Made by a program: the position numbers and the translations under genes
Notes under the pieces: generated by a model
What the model was told of the DNA's origin: nothing
What the model saw: the letters and a program-made list of their open reading frames with translations, nothing else
The model's database searches: none
Assembly (NCBI GenBank): GCA_015711895.1
Contig: MU158590.1
Span: 7,206-19,965, forward strand
Length of the DNA: 12,760 nt
Direction of reading: 5' to 3'
Source of the DNA: Candidatus Solincola tengchongensis
GTDB lineage: Bacteria > Actinomycetota > Geothermincolia > Geothermincolales > RBG-13-55-18
Part shown: in pieces, positions 6,715 through 12,760 of the stretch
How positions within the stretch are numbered: position 1 is the stretch's first letter
Layout of the letters: each line of letters opens with the position of its first letter

Positions 6715-7284
6715 CTACTCCAGCTCCAGTATGTAGTACACCTGCGCGTCCATCCTCCGCGCGCGGACGGGGATGCCCACCTCCGGGTCGCGGCTCAAAC
6801 CCTCTATCAACCCGGCCAGAAACTCCTTGGACTGGCAGAAATCGAAGCCGGCGACGCGGTTCCCCTCCCGCATGTAGGAGAGCATGGCCCGGAGCAGGGA
6901 CTTGACCAGGCCCATCCCCTGCACCGCGGGGTCCACGAATATGGTGGTCACGTAATAGAACCGCCCTTCCTCCACCTCGCGGGGGAAACGTTTCCGGATG
7001 TAATCCGGGTTGATGTAGGCCACGGACGCCTTCTCCAGGCTGTTGGTGGCCAGGGCCAGTCCCCTGGGGGTCTCGTCCTCCAGAGCCACGAACTTCAGGT
7101 ATCCGGGGTCGCGCAGAGCCTCAAGGAAGGAGTCCCGGTGGTAACAGACCTGGTCCTGGTAGGTATCCAGGGAACCGAAGCTCTCACGGTATTTCGTCCA
7201 CAGGAGGTCCTCCCACCGTTCGGGTACGTCGTCCGTGTAGAGCCGCGTGGTTATTCCCCTGCCTTCCCTCTCCCCGGTGTCCAT
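6715..7284 (-). CDS. GNAT-family N-acetyltransferase
   Basis: A 189-residue protein with a GNAT-like core. The acetyl-CoA-binding motif A is visible as a beta strand, FYYVTTIFVDPAVQGMG (109-125), followed by a helix LVKSLLRAMLSYM. The pyrophosphate loop QGMGLV departs slightly from the usual Q/R-x-x-G-x-G/A. An upstream strand (FVALEDETPRGLALATNS, 65-82) fits the preceding GNAT beta hairpin. The gene starts inside the 3' end of the decarboxylase gene (34-bp overlap), so the two should be translationally coupled and cotranscribed. The natural inference is that it acylates the amine made by the decarboxylase, or a related polyamine. Protein acetylation or another acceptor cannot be excluded. 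The start has GGAGGG about ten bases upstream. Confidence 0.75.
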   Translation of the reverse strand: MDTGEREGRGITTRLYTDDVPERWEDLLWTKYRESFGSLDTYQDQVCYHRDSFLEALRDPGYLKFVALEDETPRGLALATNSLEKASVAYINPDYIRKRFPREVEEGRFYYVTTIFVDPAVQGMGLVKSLLRAMLSYMREGNRVAGFDFCQSKEFLAGLIEGLSRDPEVGIPVRARRMDAQVYYILELE

Positions 7285-8858
7285 GTCCCGCTTCCCTCCT
7301 TCAAGCCTTCCGCTGCCGCGTGCCGCTTTTGTCGGTGGCCTCGCCCCATACCGTGCTCAACGTGTGCCTCCGCGTCGCCGCACATGAAATGGACATCCGG
7401 AGGGGCGAAGCCGTTGAAATCCGTGGCGCAGACGTTGCTGTAGGCCCCGGCGTTGAGGATATACAACCGGTCGCCGCACCTCAGCTCGGGGAGGAGGACC
7501 TCCCGCGCCACCACGTCCTCCGAATCGCAGGTGGGGCCGCCCACGTTATAGAGCCTCAAGGGACCTCCACCCTCCGCATACACCTGGTAGGAGAAGCGTT
7601 CCTTCTCCTGCACCGCCTCGATCAACCCCTGATAGGCGCCGGCGTCGATATATACCCAGTCCATCCCCTTGCGGCGGGCCCTACCGATGACCGTGGCCAC
7701 CATGACCGCGGCATCCCCCACCAGGGCCCGTCCCGGTTCCACCAGGATGCGCGGCACCCGCCAGAAATGCCCCTTCAGGGCCAGGTTGATGTGGCTGAGG
7801 AAGAGCCCCTTCTCCGGCACCGGGCGCCGGTAGGAGACGGGAATCCCCCCTCCCAGGTTGAGGAACTCGAGCTCTATCCCCTCCCTGGCGGCCCGCTCCC
7901 AGACCCGCGCCGCGGCGGCCACGGCCAGCCACCAAGCGTGCGGGTCCAGGCACTGGGAGCCCACGTGGAAGGAGAGTCCCGCCGGCCTCAAACCGTTCTC
8001 GCGGGCGGCCCAGATAAGGCGATGGGCATCGTAAAGCGAGGCGCCGAACTTCCCGGAGAGCGGGAACACGCTGGCCCCGATGTCGGGGACGGAGAGCCTG
8101 AGGTAAACCCGGCAGCCCGGCGCCCACCGGGCCAGTTTGTCGATCTCCTCCCGGGAATCGAAGGCATATACCTCCACCCCCGCCCTCCAGGCTTTGCCTA
8201 TATGTTCCTCGGCCTTGATGGGGGCTCCGAAGATTATCCTCTTCGGCTCCACGCCCGCCTTCAGGAGTCCTTCTATCTCCGCCCAGGAGGCGGCCTCGAA
8301 ACCGGAGCCCCAGTCCCGCAGCAGGCCGAGGAGGAAGGGGTGGTCGTTGCACTTCACCGGGTAGAAGACCTCCGCCCCCCTCAGGACGCGCTGGAAATGC
8401 AGGTAGTTGTCCATCAGCCTGGAGATGTCGAAGACCAGGAACGGCGTCCTGGCGCGGGCGTATCTCCACTTGACCTGTTCTATGAATAAATGGTCGGCCA
8501 GGCCAAGGGCGAGGAAGGAATCGTGACCCCGATAGTGGAGGACTCCGCGGTTACCGCCGCAGCAGGTCCCCGAGAGCGCATCGGGAGCCCTCTCCAAGGT
8601 CAAGATCTGGGGGTAGCTGGAACCGTCGTATCCCGCGGTGGGGAACGACTCTCGGCGGGTGTGTCCGGCCGAACCCGGAAAACGCCCATATATCCGGAAG
8701 ATGAGCTGCGCCATCTCCCTCAGGGAGGGTCTGGATGGATAGCCGGATTCGGGCCTGTACCGGAGCCCTACCTCCCTGATCTCCGCGACACGCGGCGGCG
8801 CGGGAGTGGCACCCACGGTCGTCAGCCTTCTCTTCTCCGTCAGCACCTGCGAAAGCAT
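7251..8858 (-). CDS. Fold-III PLP-dependent amino-acid decarboxylase (ornithine/lysine decarboxylase-like)
   Basis: A 535-residue alanine-racemase-fold decarboxylase. Recognisable ornithine-decarboxylase-type residues are the PLP lysine Lys169 in PVKCN, His298 in FHVGS, the glycine loop GGG at 336-338, EPGR at 374-377, the active-site Cys444-Asp445 in GPTCDS and Tyr473 in NAGAYSN, followed by FNGF. At the position of the ornithine decarboxylase specificity Asp I read Gln417-Glu418, so ornithine, lysine or another basic amino acid is possible. Unusual is a region of about 135 residues before the catalytic domain (which starts near TPFLVFD, 138), with a Cys-Cys pair at 99-100 and no domain I recognise; family members usually have far less here. 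I chose the ATG at 8858 because GGAGGT lies nine bases upstream. The frame runs on to 8957 without an equally good site. The Gly/Arg-rich C-terminal tail overlaps the acetyltransferase start. Confidence 0.9.
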   Translation of the reverse strand: MLSQVLTEKRRLTTVGATPAPPRVAEIREVGLRYRPESGYPSRPSLREMAQLIFRIYGRFPGSAGHTRRESFPTAGYDGSSYPQILTLERAPDALSGTCCGGNRGVLHYRGHDSFLALGLADHLFIEQVKWRYARARTPFLVFDISRLMDNYLHFQRVLRGAEVFYPVKCNDHPFLLGLLRDWGSGFEAASWAEIEGLLKAGVEPKRIIFGAPIKAEEHIGKAWRAGVEVYAFDSREEIDKLARWAPGCRVYLRLSVPDIGASVFPLSGKFGASLYDAHRLIWAARENGLRPAGLSFHVGSQCLDPHAWWLAVAAAARVWERAAREGIELEFLNLGGGIPVSYRRPVPEKGLFLSHINLALKGHFWRVPRILVEPGRALVGDAAVMVATVIGRARRKGMDWVYIDAGAYQGLIEAVQEKERFSYQVYAEGGGPLRLYNVGGPTCDSEDVVAREVLLPELRCGDRLYILNAGAYSNVCATDFNGFAPPDVHFMCGDAEAHVEHGMGRGHRQKRHAAAEGLKEGSGTWTPGRGKAGE

Positions 8859-9258
8859 CACGCCCCACCTCCGTCCAGCACCTCGCACCACGGTTCGCGA
8901 CCGATATAGATTTCCACCTACTGCCAGCACGCTCCTCTGTGAAGCTGTCTCCGCCACAGAGCTCCCTAGGGCAACCCGGCCTCCGGGAGAACTTTACCCC
9001 TGGACACGGATCGCCGCCCGGTACCCAGGGCAGCGCTAAGGCCTCAATACCCGGTTTGGTGGGAATGGTTTTGCGGTCTTCATCCATATTATCCCCCGGC
9101 ACGCAATGATGAACGACAAGGCCACAAGGCCATCCCTGAAGCGCGAAGGGGGAGACGGCCCATCCCACCATCCTCCGAAGCCCTCCGGCCTTGCGACCCG
9201 GAAAGGAGGGGCCGCTTTCCCCGTAATCCACGCCCGCAGCGCTTGCCCGCCCGCGATC
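8859..9258 (-). promoter_or_regulatory. Long intergenic leader upstream of the decarboxylase gene
   Basis: A 400-bp gap within a minus-strand gene row. GATAAT (9093-9088) is a good -10. The nearest -35, TTGTCG (9119-9114), is 20 bp away, too far for a standard promoter. Transcription from there would give a leader of about 220 nt containing three stem-loops: CTCTGTG/CACAGAG (8935-8941 with 8955-8961), CCCGG-N3-CCGGG (8975-8987), and CCCTGG/CCAGGG with an inner CGG/CCG (8998-9030). A 15-codon frame from an ATG at 9083 lies at its start. I know no riboswitch class that fits. Confidence 0.35.
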
Positions 9259-10335
9259 TCAGTGGCAGCTCACCGGGCTGAAGCCGGGAATGGCCGAGCT
9301 CTTCCGGCCGCGCCGTATGCCCTCCGCCAGGAGGCGCAAGGACAATTCCGGCCCCAGGGTCTCGGCCAGGCCCTCGAGGAGATCCACTCGGGAACGCAGC
9401 TTGTACCACACGTGGTGCTTGAAGCGATGCACGGCGGCGAAGTTGCGGGTGAAACGGGAGAACTCCTCCTCCGCTCTTTCAGGCTCCGTGACCGCCATGG
9501 CGGCCACCTTTCCGCTCACCAGGGCGCCGGAAATCCCGAACCCCATGAGGGGGTCCATGGCCCCGGAGATCGTGCCGCAGAGTATGAAACCGTTGTGGAA
9601 GAGGTGAGGGTTGTCCGGGACGGCCAGGGGCACCACCCCCTTCACGTATTCCCAGTCCTCGTGGTCCGTATCCTCCGCCGCGAGCATGAATTCCCGGTAT
9701 CGGCGCAGGGCCTCCCTGTCCACGCTCCTCCCGTAGGAGAAGAGGAGGTTGTAATAGAGTCCGTTGCAGAAGGACGCGTAGCCGTATTCGGTGATGCTCT
9801 CGTCCAGCCAGATCCAGGCGTAGCCCTCGCGCTCGCTCTCCCCGCGGGACATCCAGCCCTCCCAGACCAGGGAGGGTATTCCCAGATATTGGTAAGCCTC
9901 CGGGTTGAGCCCGCAGGCGATGATGGTTCCCTGGGGGAGGGACTCCAATTCCTCCCGCCGCAGAGGCCGCCCGAACTCGAACTCCACCCCCGCCTCCAGG
10001 CATCTCACGTAGAGCAGCGCATCCAGGCCGGAGGGGCGAGAGCTGCGCTCCACGGCATAGGCTCCGGCGGCCGGGAGGGGGACGCGCAGCCGGTGTAGGT
10101 AAAGGGATATGGATTCCACCCGGTGAAAGGCGGGGGTTATGTCCATGCCCACATATTCCGAGGTGGCCTGGAGGTCCAGAGGGGTCACGTGGGTGGAGGG
10201 GTTGAAGGTCCGCGAACCACCGAAGGAATCCTCCTTCTCGCGCACCACGACCCGGAAGCCCTCCCGGGCCAGGTTCCAGGCGGCCACCATACCGGACATG
10301 CCCGCCCCGTAGACGATAACCTCTCCCCTCTTCAT
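9259..10335 (-). CDS. FAD-dependent oxidoreductase, geranylgeranyl-reductase-like
   Basis: A 358-residue flavoprotein. The N-terminal Rossmann fold VIVYGAGMSGMVAA (GxGxxG at 10-15) ends in the acidic residue Glu33 that binds the adenosine ribose. A second FAD contact segment is LCGTISGAMDPLMGFGISGALVSGKVAA-like (about 252-279), matching the D-P-x-x-G-x-G-I pattern of the geranylgeranyl reductase group. YAWIW at 172-176, followed about eight residues later by a glycine, resembles the substrate-site motif YxWxFP(x7-8)GxG of archaeal geranylgeranyl reductases. Those enzymes saturate prenyl chains of lipids; other relatives are halogenases or hydroxylases, so the substrate is open. The gene begins 2 nt after the stop of the preceding 108-aa gene, a tight translational coupling. 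An AGGAG site lies in that gene's last codons. Confidence 0.85.
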   Translation of the reverse strand: MKRGEVIVYGAGMSGMVAAWNLAREGFRVVVREKEDSFGGSRTFNPSTHVTPLDLQATSEYVGMDITPAFHRVESISLYLHRLRVPLPAAGAYAVERSSRPSGLDALLYVRCLEAGVEFEFGRPLRREELESLPQGTIIACGLNPEAYQYLGIPSLVWEGWMSRGESEREGYAWIWLDESITEYGYASFCNGLYYNLLFSYGRSVDREALRRYREFMLAAEDTDHEDWEYVKGVVPLAVPDNPHLFHNGFILCGTISGAMDPLMGFGISGALVSGKVAAMAVTEPERAEEEFSRFTRNFAAVHRFKHHVWYKLRSRVDLLEGLAETLGPELSLRLLAEGIRRGRKSSAIPGFSPVSCH

Positions 10336-10337
10336 CC

Positions 10338-10664
10338 TTACTCCTCCCTCCGCGCACCGGCTTCGCCCGCTTCATCCACGAAACCGTACCTCAACTCTTC
10401 CCCCTCCCGATAGAGAAGCAACACGGTGTCCATGCCCTTCCTCAAACGTCCCTCGCAAGCCCTCCGCAAGGCCGCGAAATCGGCTCTCTCCAGGAACTCG
10501 CGCAGGAGCTCGATGCCCGCTTCAGCCTCCACTTCCTCCAGCTCGCCTCGGAGGAATGCCCCCATGAGCCTCTGGTACTCACGCCTCGCCGCGGTCTCCA
10601 GGCAGTGCTCGGCGTCTGCCCTCAGCTCCACAGCGGGGAAAGGTCTCTCCTGCCCCTCTCCCAC
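10338..10664 (-). CDS. Conserved-looking 108-residue protein of unknown function
   Basis: I do not recognise this protein. It is soluble, strongly helical and charged through residues 15-75 (ELEEVEAEAGIELLREFLER and ADFAALRRACEGRLRKG), with a short strand pair at the end (DTVLLLYREGEELRYGF). It has two cysteines (21 and 70) and no signal peptide or membrane segment. The start is GTG at 10664 with GAGGTG seven bases upstream. It is coupled to the flavoprotein gene: its TAA is separated by only 2 nt from the flavoprotein ATG, so the two are probably produced together and may interact. Coding is supported by this spacing and by the ribosome binding site. Confidence 0.7.
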   Translation of the reverse strand: MGEGQERPFPAVELRADAEHCLETAARREYQRLMGAFLRGELEEVEAEAGIELLREFLERADFAALRRACEGRLRKGMDTVLLLYREGEELRYGFVDEAGEAGARREE

Positions 10665-10735
10665 TCCGCCTCACCTCTCCTCGCGGCAAACCCAAGATGA
10701 CCCTGCGGAGGCCCTTTAACCGTTGGCATGCCCTG

Positions 10736-10751
10736 CGGGCTTCCCCGCCCG
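10736..10751 (-). terminator. Short GC hairpin after the small membrane protein
   Basis: CGGGC and GCCCG form a 5-bp stem with a 6-nt loop, 16 nt past the stop at 10768 and upstream of the 108-aa gene. No T-run follows. It may separate the membrane-protein transcript from the downstream block. Confidence 0.3.
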
Positions 10752-10767
10752 GAGGCTCACCCCTCCC

Positions 10768-11037
10768 CTACCCCGCACCGGGTTTTCTTCCACCTCCGTC
10801 CCCGCTTTTCCCCGGCCTCCGCGACCTCAGCCACCGGCAGGCCCGGCGCAGCGTCGGGCCGAAGAGGAGTAAGCATCCCGCAAACCACCCTACGATCCCC
10901 GCCGCCAACAGGGCCTCCAGGTTGAAGGCGCCTCCCGCCACCGTAAGACCTGCGGAGGCCGCCAGTGCGGCCACCGCCGCCCAGAAAACCACTCTCAGAG
11001 CGACCCCCAACGCGGCTCCCCTCAAGACGGCAAACAC
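10768..11037 (-). CDS. Possible small two-helix membrane protein
   Basis: About 89 residues with two hydrophobic segments, roughly RVVFWAAVAALAASAGLTV and LLAAGIVGWFAGCLLLFG, separated by a short polar loop and followed by a basic tail (RRACRWLRSRRPG) that would stay in the cytoplasm. I do not recognise the family. The frame extends to a GTG at 11205, but the extra 56 residues look non-coding. I placed the start at the GTG at 11037 because a good -10 hexamer lies about 30 bases upstream and the hydrophobic part begins right after it. A TTG at 11025 is an alternative. There is no strong ribosome binding site, so translation from a short leader is the best guess. It is the least certain of the annotated membrane proteins. 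Confidence 0.4.
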   Translation of the reverse strand: MFAVLRGAALGVALRVVFWAAVAALAASAGLTVAGGAFNLEALLAAGIVGWFAGCLLLFGPTLRRACRWLRSRRPGKSGDGGGRKPGAG

Positions 11038-11065
11038 TCCCGTCGGCGGCAGAATCTCAAGGATG

Positions 11066-11071
11066 ATTCTA
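11066..11071 (-). promoter_or_regulatory. Candidate -10 element upstream of the small membrane protein
   Basis: On the minus strand TAGAAT matches the -10 consensus at five of six positions, and a TG lies a few bases before it. The -35 region is poor. A start near 11058 would leave a leader of about 20 nt before the GTG at 11037. Confidence 0.25.
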
Positions 11072-11205
11072 TCCCATTTTGGAGAGGCCGATCGGGAATG
11101 GAAATGCCCTTGAGCCAAACCCGGTGTCCTCCGGCAAGGTAGCCGAGACGGGCTGCACATCTCCGAAATCCGCGAGTTTTCGACCATCTCCTCGATATCG
11201 CACAC

Positions 11206-11658
11206 CCTGAGGAAGCGCCTGGGGACAAGAGGGGGGAACGCGCGGGTTGATTGCCCCGTCGAGGCATGGCGATACCAAATGGCGCGGGGGTCAAAAGGCG
11301 CCTAAACGCGGAGGGGAAGGGGCCGCCCCTTCCTCTCCTATCTGCGGTCCTCAGTAGGTATTTCGAGGTCGCCGCGGGCTCAGGGGCACGAGCAGCGCGC
11401 GACCGCCGGCAGCGCTCCCGCACCCGCCACCAGGATGGTGACGGCGAAATCGATGGGGCGAAGTGCTCCCATCCCACCGCCGGCGGCGGGCAACAGGGGA
11501 AGGATTGTCGGGGGCATCACCACCTCGCCATCTTGGGAAACAATGTCCGGGAAACAGACTCGCCTCTCCTCTCCGGTCACGAGCCAGAAGTACGGATTTA
11601 CCGGAGTGCTGGCCCTAAACCCTGGGGCACCTTCCCCACGCACACCCTCAGGCTCCGG
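11206..11658. other. Largely non-coding region between membrane protein and acyl-CoA dehydrogenase
   Basis: About 450 bp with no confident gene. A minus-strand frame from a GTG at 11643 to 11380 (87 codons) includes TPVNPYFWLVTGEERRV and a hydrophobic segment IDFAVTILVAGAGALP. It lacks a good ribosome binding site and I recognise no family, so I do not call it a gene. It might be a small membrane protein or a gene remnant. Confidence 0.35.
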
Positions 11659-11687
11659 GCCTCCAAGGACACGCTTTCTCCTTAGGC
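11659..11687 (-). terminator. Hairpin just after the acyl-CoA dehydrogenase stop
   Basis: GCCT plus AAGGA on one side pair with TCCTT plus AGGC on the other, a 9-bp stem with a 2-nt bulge and a 9-nt loop, beginning 8 nt after the stop codon at 11695. No T-run follows it on the minus strand. Confidence 0.45.
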
Positions 11688-11694
11688 GGCGACC

Positions 11695-12760
11695 TCAAAC
11701 CCCGCTCCGCTCCCTATCCCTCCTCCTGGCCATCTCCTCGTATAGGGGGTTGGGGTGCAGTGAATCGAATCGGTAATAGCCGCGAACCACGTCCAGTCTT
11801 AGAAGCTCTGCCGGGACCTCGGCAAGCTGAAGCATCTTGGCGTCTCTCCAGTACTTCTCCAGGTGATAATCGGTGACGTAACCGTAGGAGCCCATGAGCT
11901 CCATGGCCCGGTTGGTCACCTCCACCGCCGCGCGGCAGCAATGCGCACGGGCTATAGAAACCCGGGAGAGGGAGGAATCCGAGGCGCGGTCGGCAAGAAC
12001 CTCCAGGGAATCGAGGAGCAGGGCGGCGTTGGCGTAAACGTCCCTTCCCGACTGGATGCCCACGGCCATGTCCGCCAGCATCACCGCGCACACCGTGTGT
12101 TGCCGGATGGGCTTCCCCGCGGCAATCCTTTCGGAGGTGAAGGCCAGCACCTCCTCGAAGGCGCCCTGGGCGATGCCCACGGCCACGGCGGCGGCCAGAA
12201 GGCGCTGGAAGGCCAGCCCCTCGCGCAGGAGAACCGCGTCCTCCCCCGCGCCCGCCGCCCGCCGGGAAAGGGGCACTCGCACGCCGTTCAGGAGTAGGTC
12301 GCCGAAGGGGACGGAGAGCAATCCGGTGGTCTCCCTCTTCGTGACCTCCAGCCCATCGGCCGGGGAGTCACAATACACCAGTACCGGCTCCCCGCCTTCC
12401 CCTACCTCCCCGGAGAAGGCGGCCACGCAGTATACCCCTGCACGTCCGGCGTTGACGCACCAGGCCTTGTTCCCGGTGAGGAAGAGGCCGTCTCCCCTCT
12501 CCTCCACCCGCGTCCTCCAGCCGTGTCCCCGCAGGTCCGGGTTGAGCTCATCCCCCAGGGCGGGGGCCTCAAAGAAGGCCGGGCAAGCGGAATAACCGCG
12601 CTCCGCCTCCAGGAAACGGGGGGCCAGGCTGGCGAGCACTTCCCCGTTTCCGGCCAGGACCGCCGGCCTCAGGGCCAGGGCGGTGGCCGCCGTGCACACC
12701 GCCAGGGAGGCGTCCCCGCGTCCCAGTTCCTCCATGACCAGGCACCAGGGGAGAAAGGAG
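11695..12760 (-). CDS. Acyl-CoA dehydrogenase family protein (5' end beyond window)
   Basis: A flavoenzyme of the acyl-CoA dehydrogenase superfamily, which oxidises acyl-CoA to 2-enoyl-CoA and passes electrons to ETF. The frame is open to the right edge. An internal ATG at 12735 is followed by EELGRGDASLAV, which in this family lies well inside the N-terminal helical domain, so about 70 residues are missing. The beta domain shows GLFLTGNKAWCVNAG, equivalent to the Y-x-(I/L)-N-G-x-K-x-W-I-T-N-A motif. The C-terminal domain shows LADMA, then MGSYGYVTDYHLEKYWRDAK. A glutamate in LAEVPAELLRL aligns with the catalytic base of medium-chain enzymes (YEG-T), though the following Gly-Thr is Val-Pro here. 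The usual TEP-x-AGSD segment is replaced by FFEAPALGDEL. An ordinary beta-oxidation role is likely but not certain. Confidence 0.88.
   Translation of the reverse strand, partial: SFLPWCLVMEELGRGDASLAVCTAATALALRPAVLAGNGEVLASLAPRFLEAERGYSACPAFFEAPALGDELNPDLRGHGWRTRVEERGDGLFLTGNKAWCVNAGRAGVYCVAAFSGEVGEGGEPVLVYCDSPADGLEVTKRETTGLLSVPFGDLLLNGVRVPLSRRAAGAGEDAVLLREGLAFQRLLAAAVAVGIAQGAFEEVLAFTSERIAAGKPIRQHTVCAVMLADMAVGIQSGRDVYANAALLLDSLEVLADRASDSSLSRVSIARAHCCRAAVEVTNRAMELMGSYGYVTDYHLEKYWRDAKMLQLAEVPAELLRLDVVRGYYRFDSLHPNPLYEEMARRRDRERSGV

Noticed and set aside
8551..9231. 226-codon minus-strand frame across the decarboxylase leader
   Set aside because: Its second half is a shadow of the decarboxylase N-terminal region, and the first half shows no recognisable domain or good start site.
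2136..10295. Repeated octamer CATACCGG (or its complement) at several places as a possible regulon motif
   Set aside because: Besides the thiolase promoter it occurs near 2386 and 4372, but also inside the kinase and flavoprotein genes, so it probably reflects base and codon preference. Only the promoter copy forms a full palindrome.
11380..11643. 87-codon minus-strand frame with a hydrophobic C-terminal part
   Set aside because: GTG start without a clear SD, no family recognised and mixed codon use; kept only as a remark in the intergenic entry.
1..12760. Mobile elements, CRISPR arrays, tRNA genes, phage or toxin-antitoxin genes
   Set aside because: No transposase, integrase, regularly spaced repeats, cloverleaf sequences or characteristic small gene pairs were seen on either strand.

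Overview
The window looks like a high-GC bacterial chromosome segment. Starts are ATG, GTG and TTG, most of them behind strong GGAGG-type ribosome binding sites. The gene content (SCP-2-type thiolase, an atypical crotonase, an acyl-CoA dehydrogenase, a TetR regulator, a multi-pass histidine kinase and a geranylgeranyl-reductase-like flavoprotein) would suit an environmental actinobacterium or similar GC-rich lineage. That placement is inference from composition and gene families; no rRNA or other taxonomic marker is present. I see no tRNA, rRNA, CRISPR array, insertion sequence or integrase.

Left part (1-3650), acyl-CoA metabolism. A TetR-type repressor cut by the left edge (+) converges on a thiolase (-). 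Upstream of the thiolase is a 480-bp gap with a good promoter whose spacer holds a perfect CATAC-N4-GTATG palindrome, plus a separate long-range inverted-repeat element next to a tiny ORF. Then comes an enoyl-CoA hydratase/isomerase-family protein (-) that lacks both classical catalytic glutamates.

Middle (3644-6705). A small lipoprotein (-, TTG start) and a large membrane histidine kinase (+, GTG start) diverge from a 413-bp intergenic region. No response regulator lies beside the kinase.

Right-centre (6715-10664), all on the minus strand, in two transcriptional blocks. The first is a 108-aa protein of unknown function followed, 2 nt later, by a geranylgeranyl-reductase-like FAD protein. 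After a 400-bp gap whose RNA would form three hairpins comes a fold-III PLP-dependent amino-acid decarboxylase with an unusual N-terminal extension of about 135 residues, which overlaps a GNAT-family acetyltransferase by 34 bp. The decarboxylase/acetyltransferase pair suggests formation and N-acylation of an amine or polyamine. This pair, its structured leader and the neighbouring flavoprotein are the best candidate for an undescribed small pathway.

Right end (10768-12760). A probable two-helix membrane protein, about 0.5 kb with little clear coding, and an acyl-CoA dehydrogenase-like gene (-) that runs off the right edge. Several minus-strand genes end 8-18 nt before a GC-rich hairpin with no U-tract, which looks like the local terminator style.
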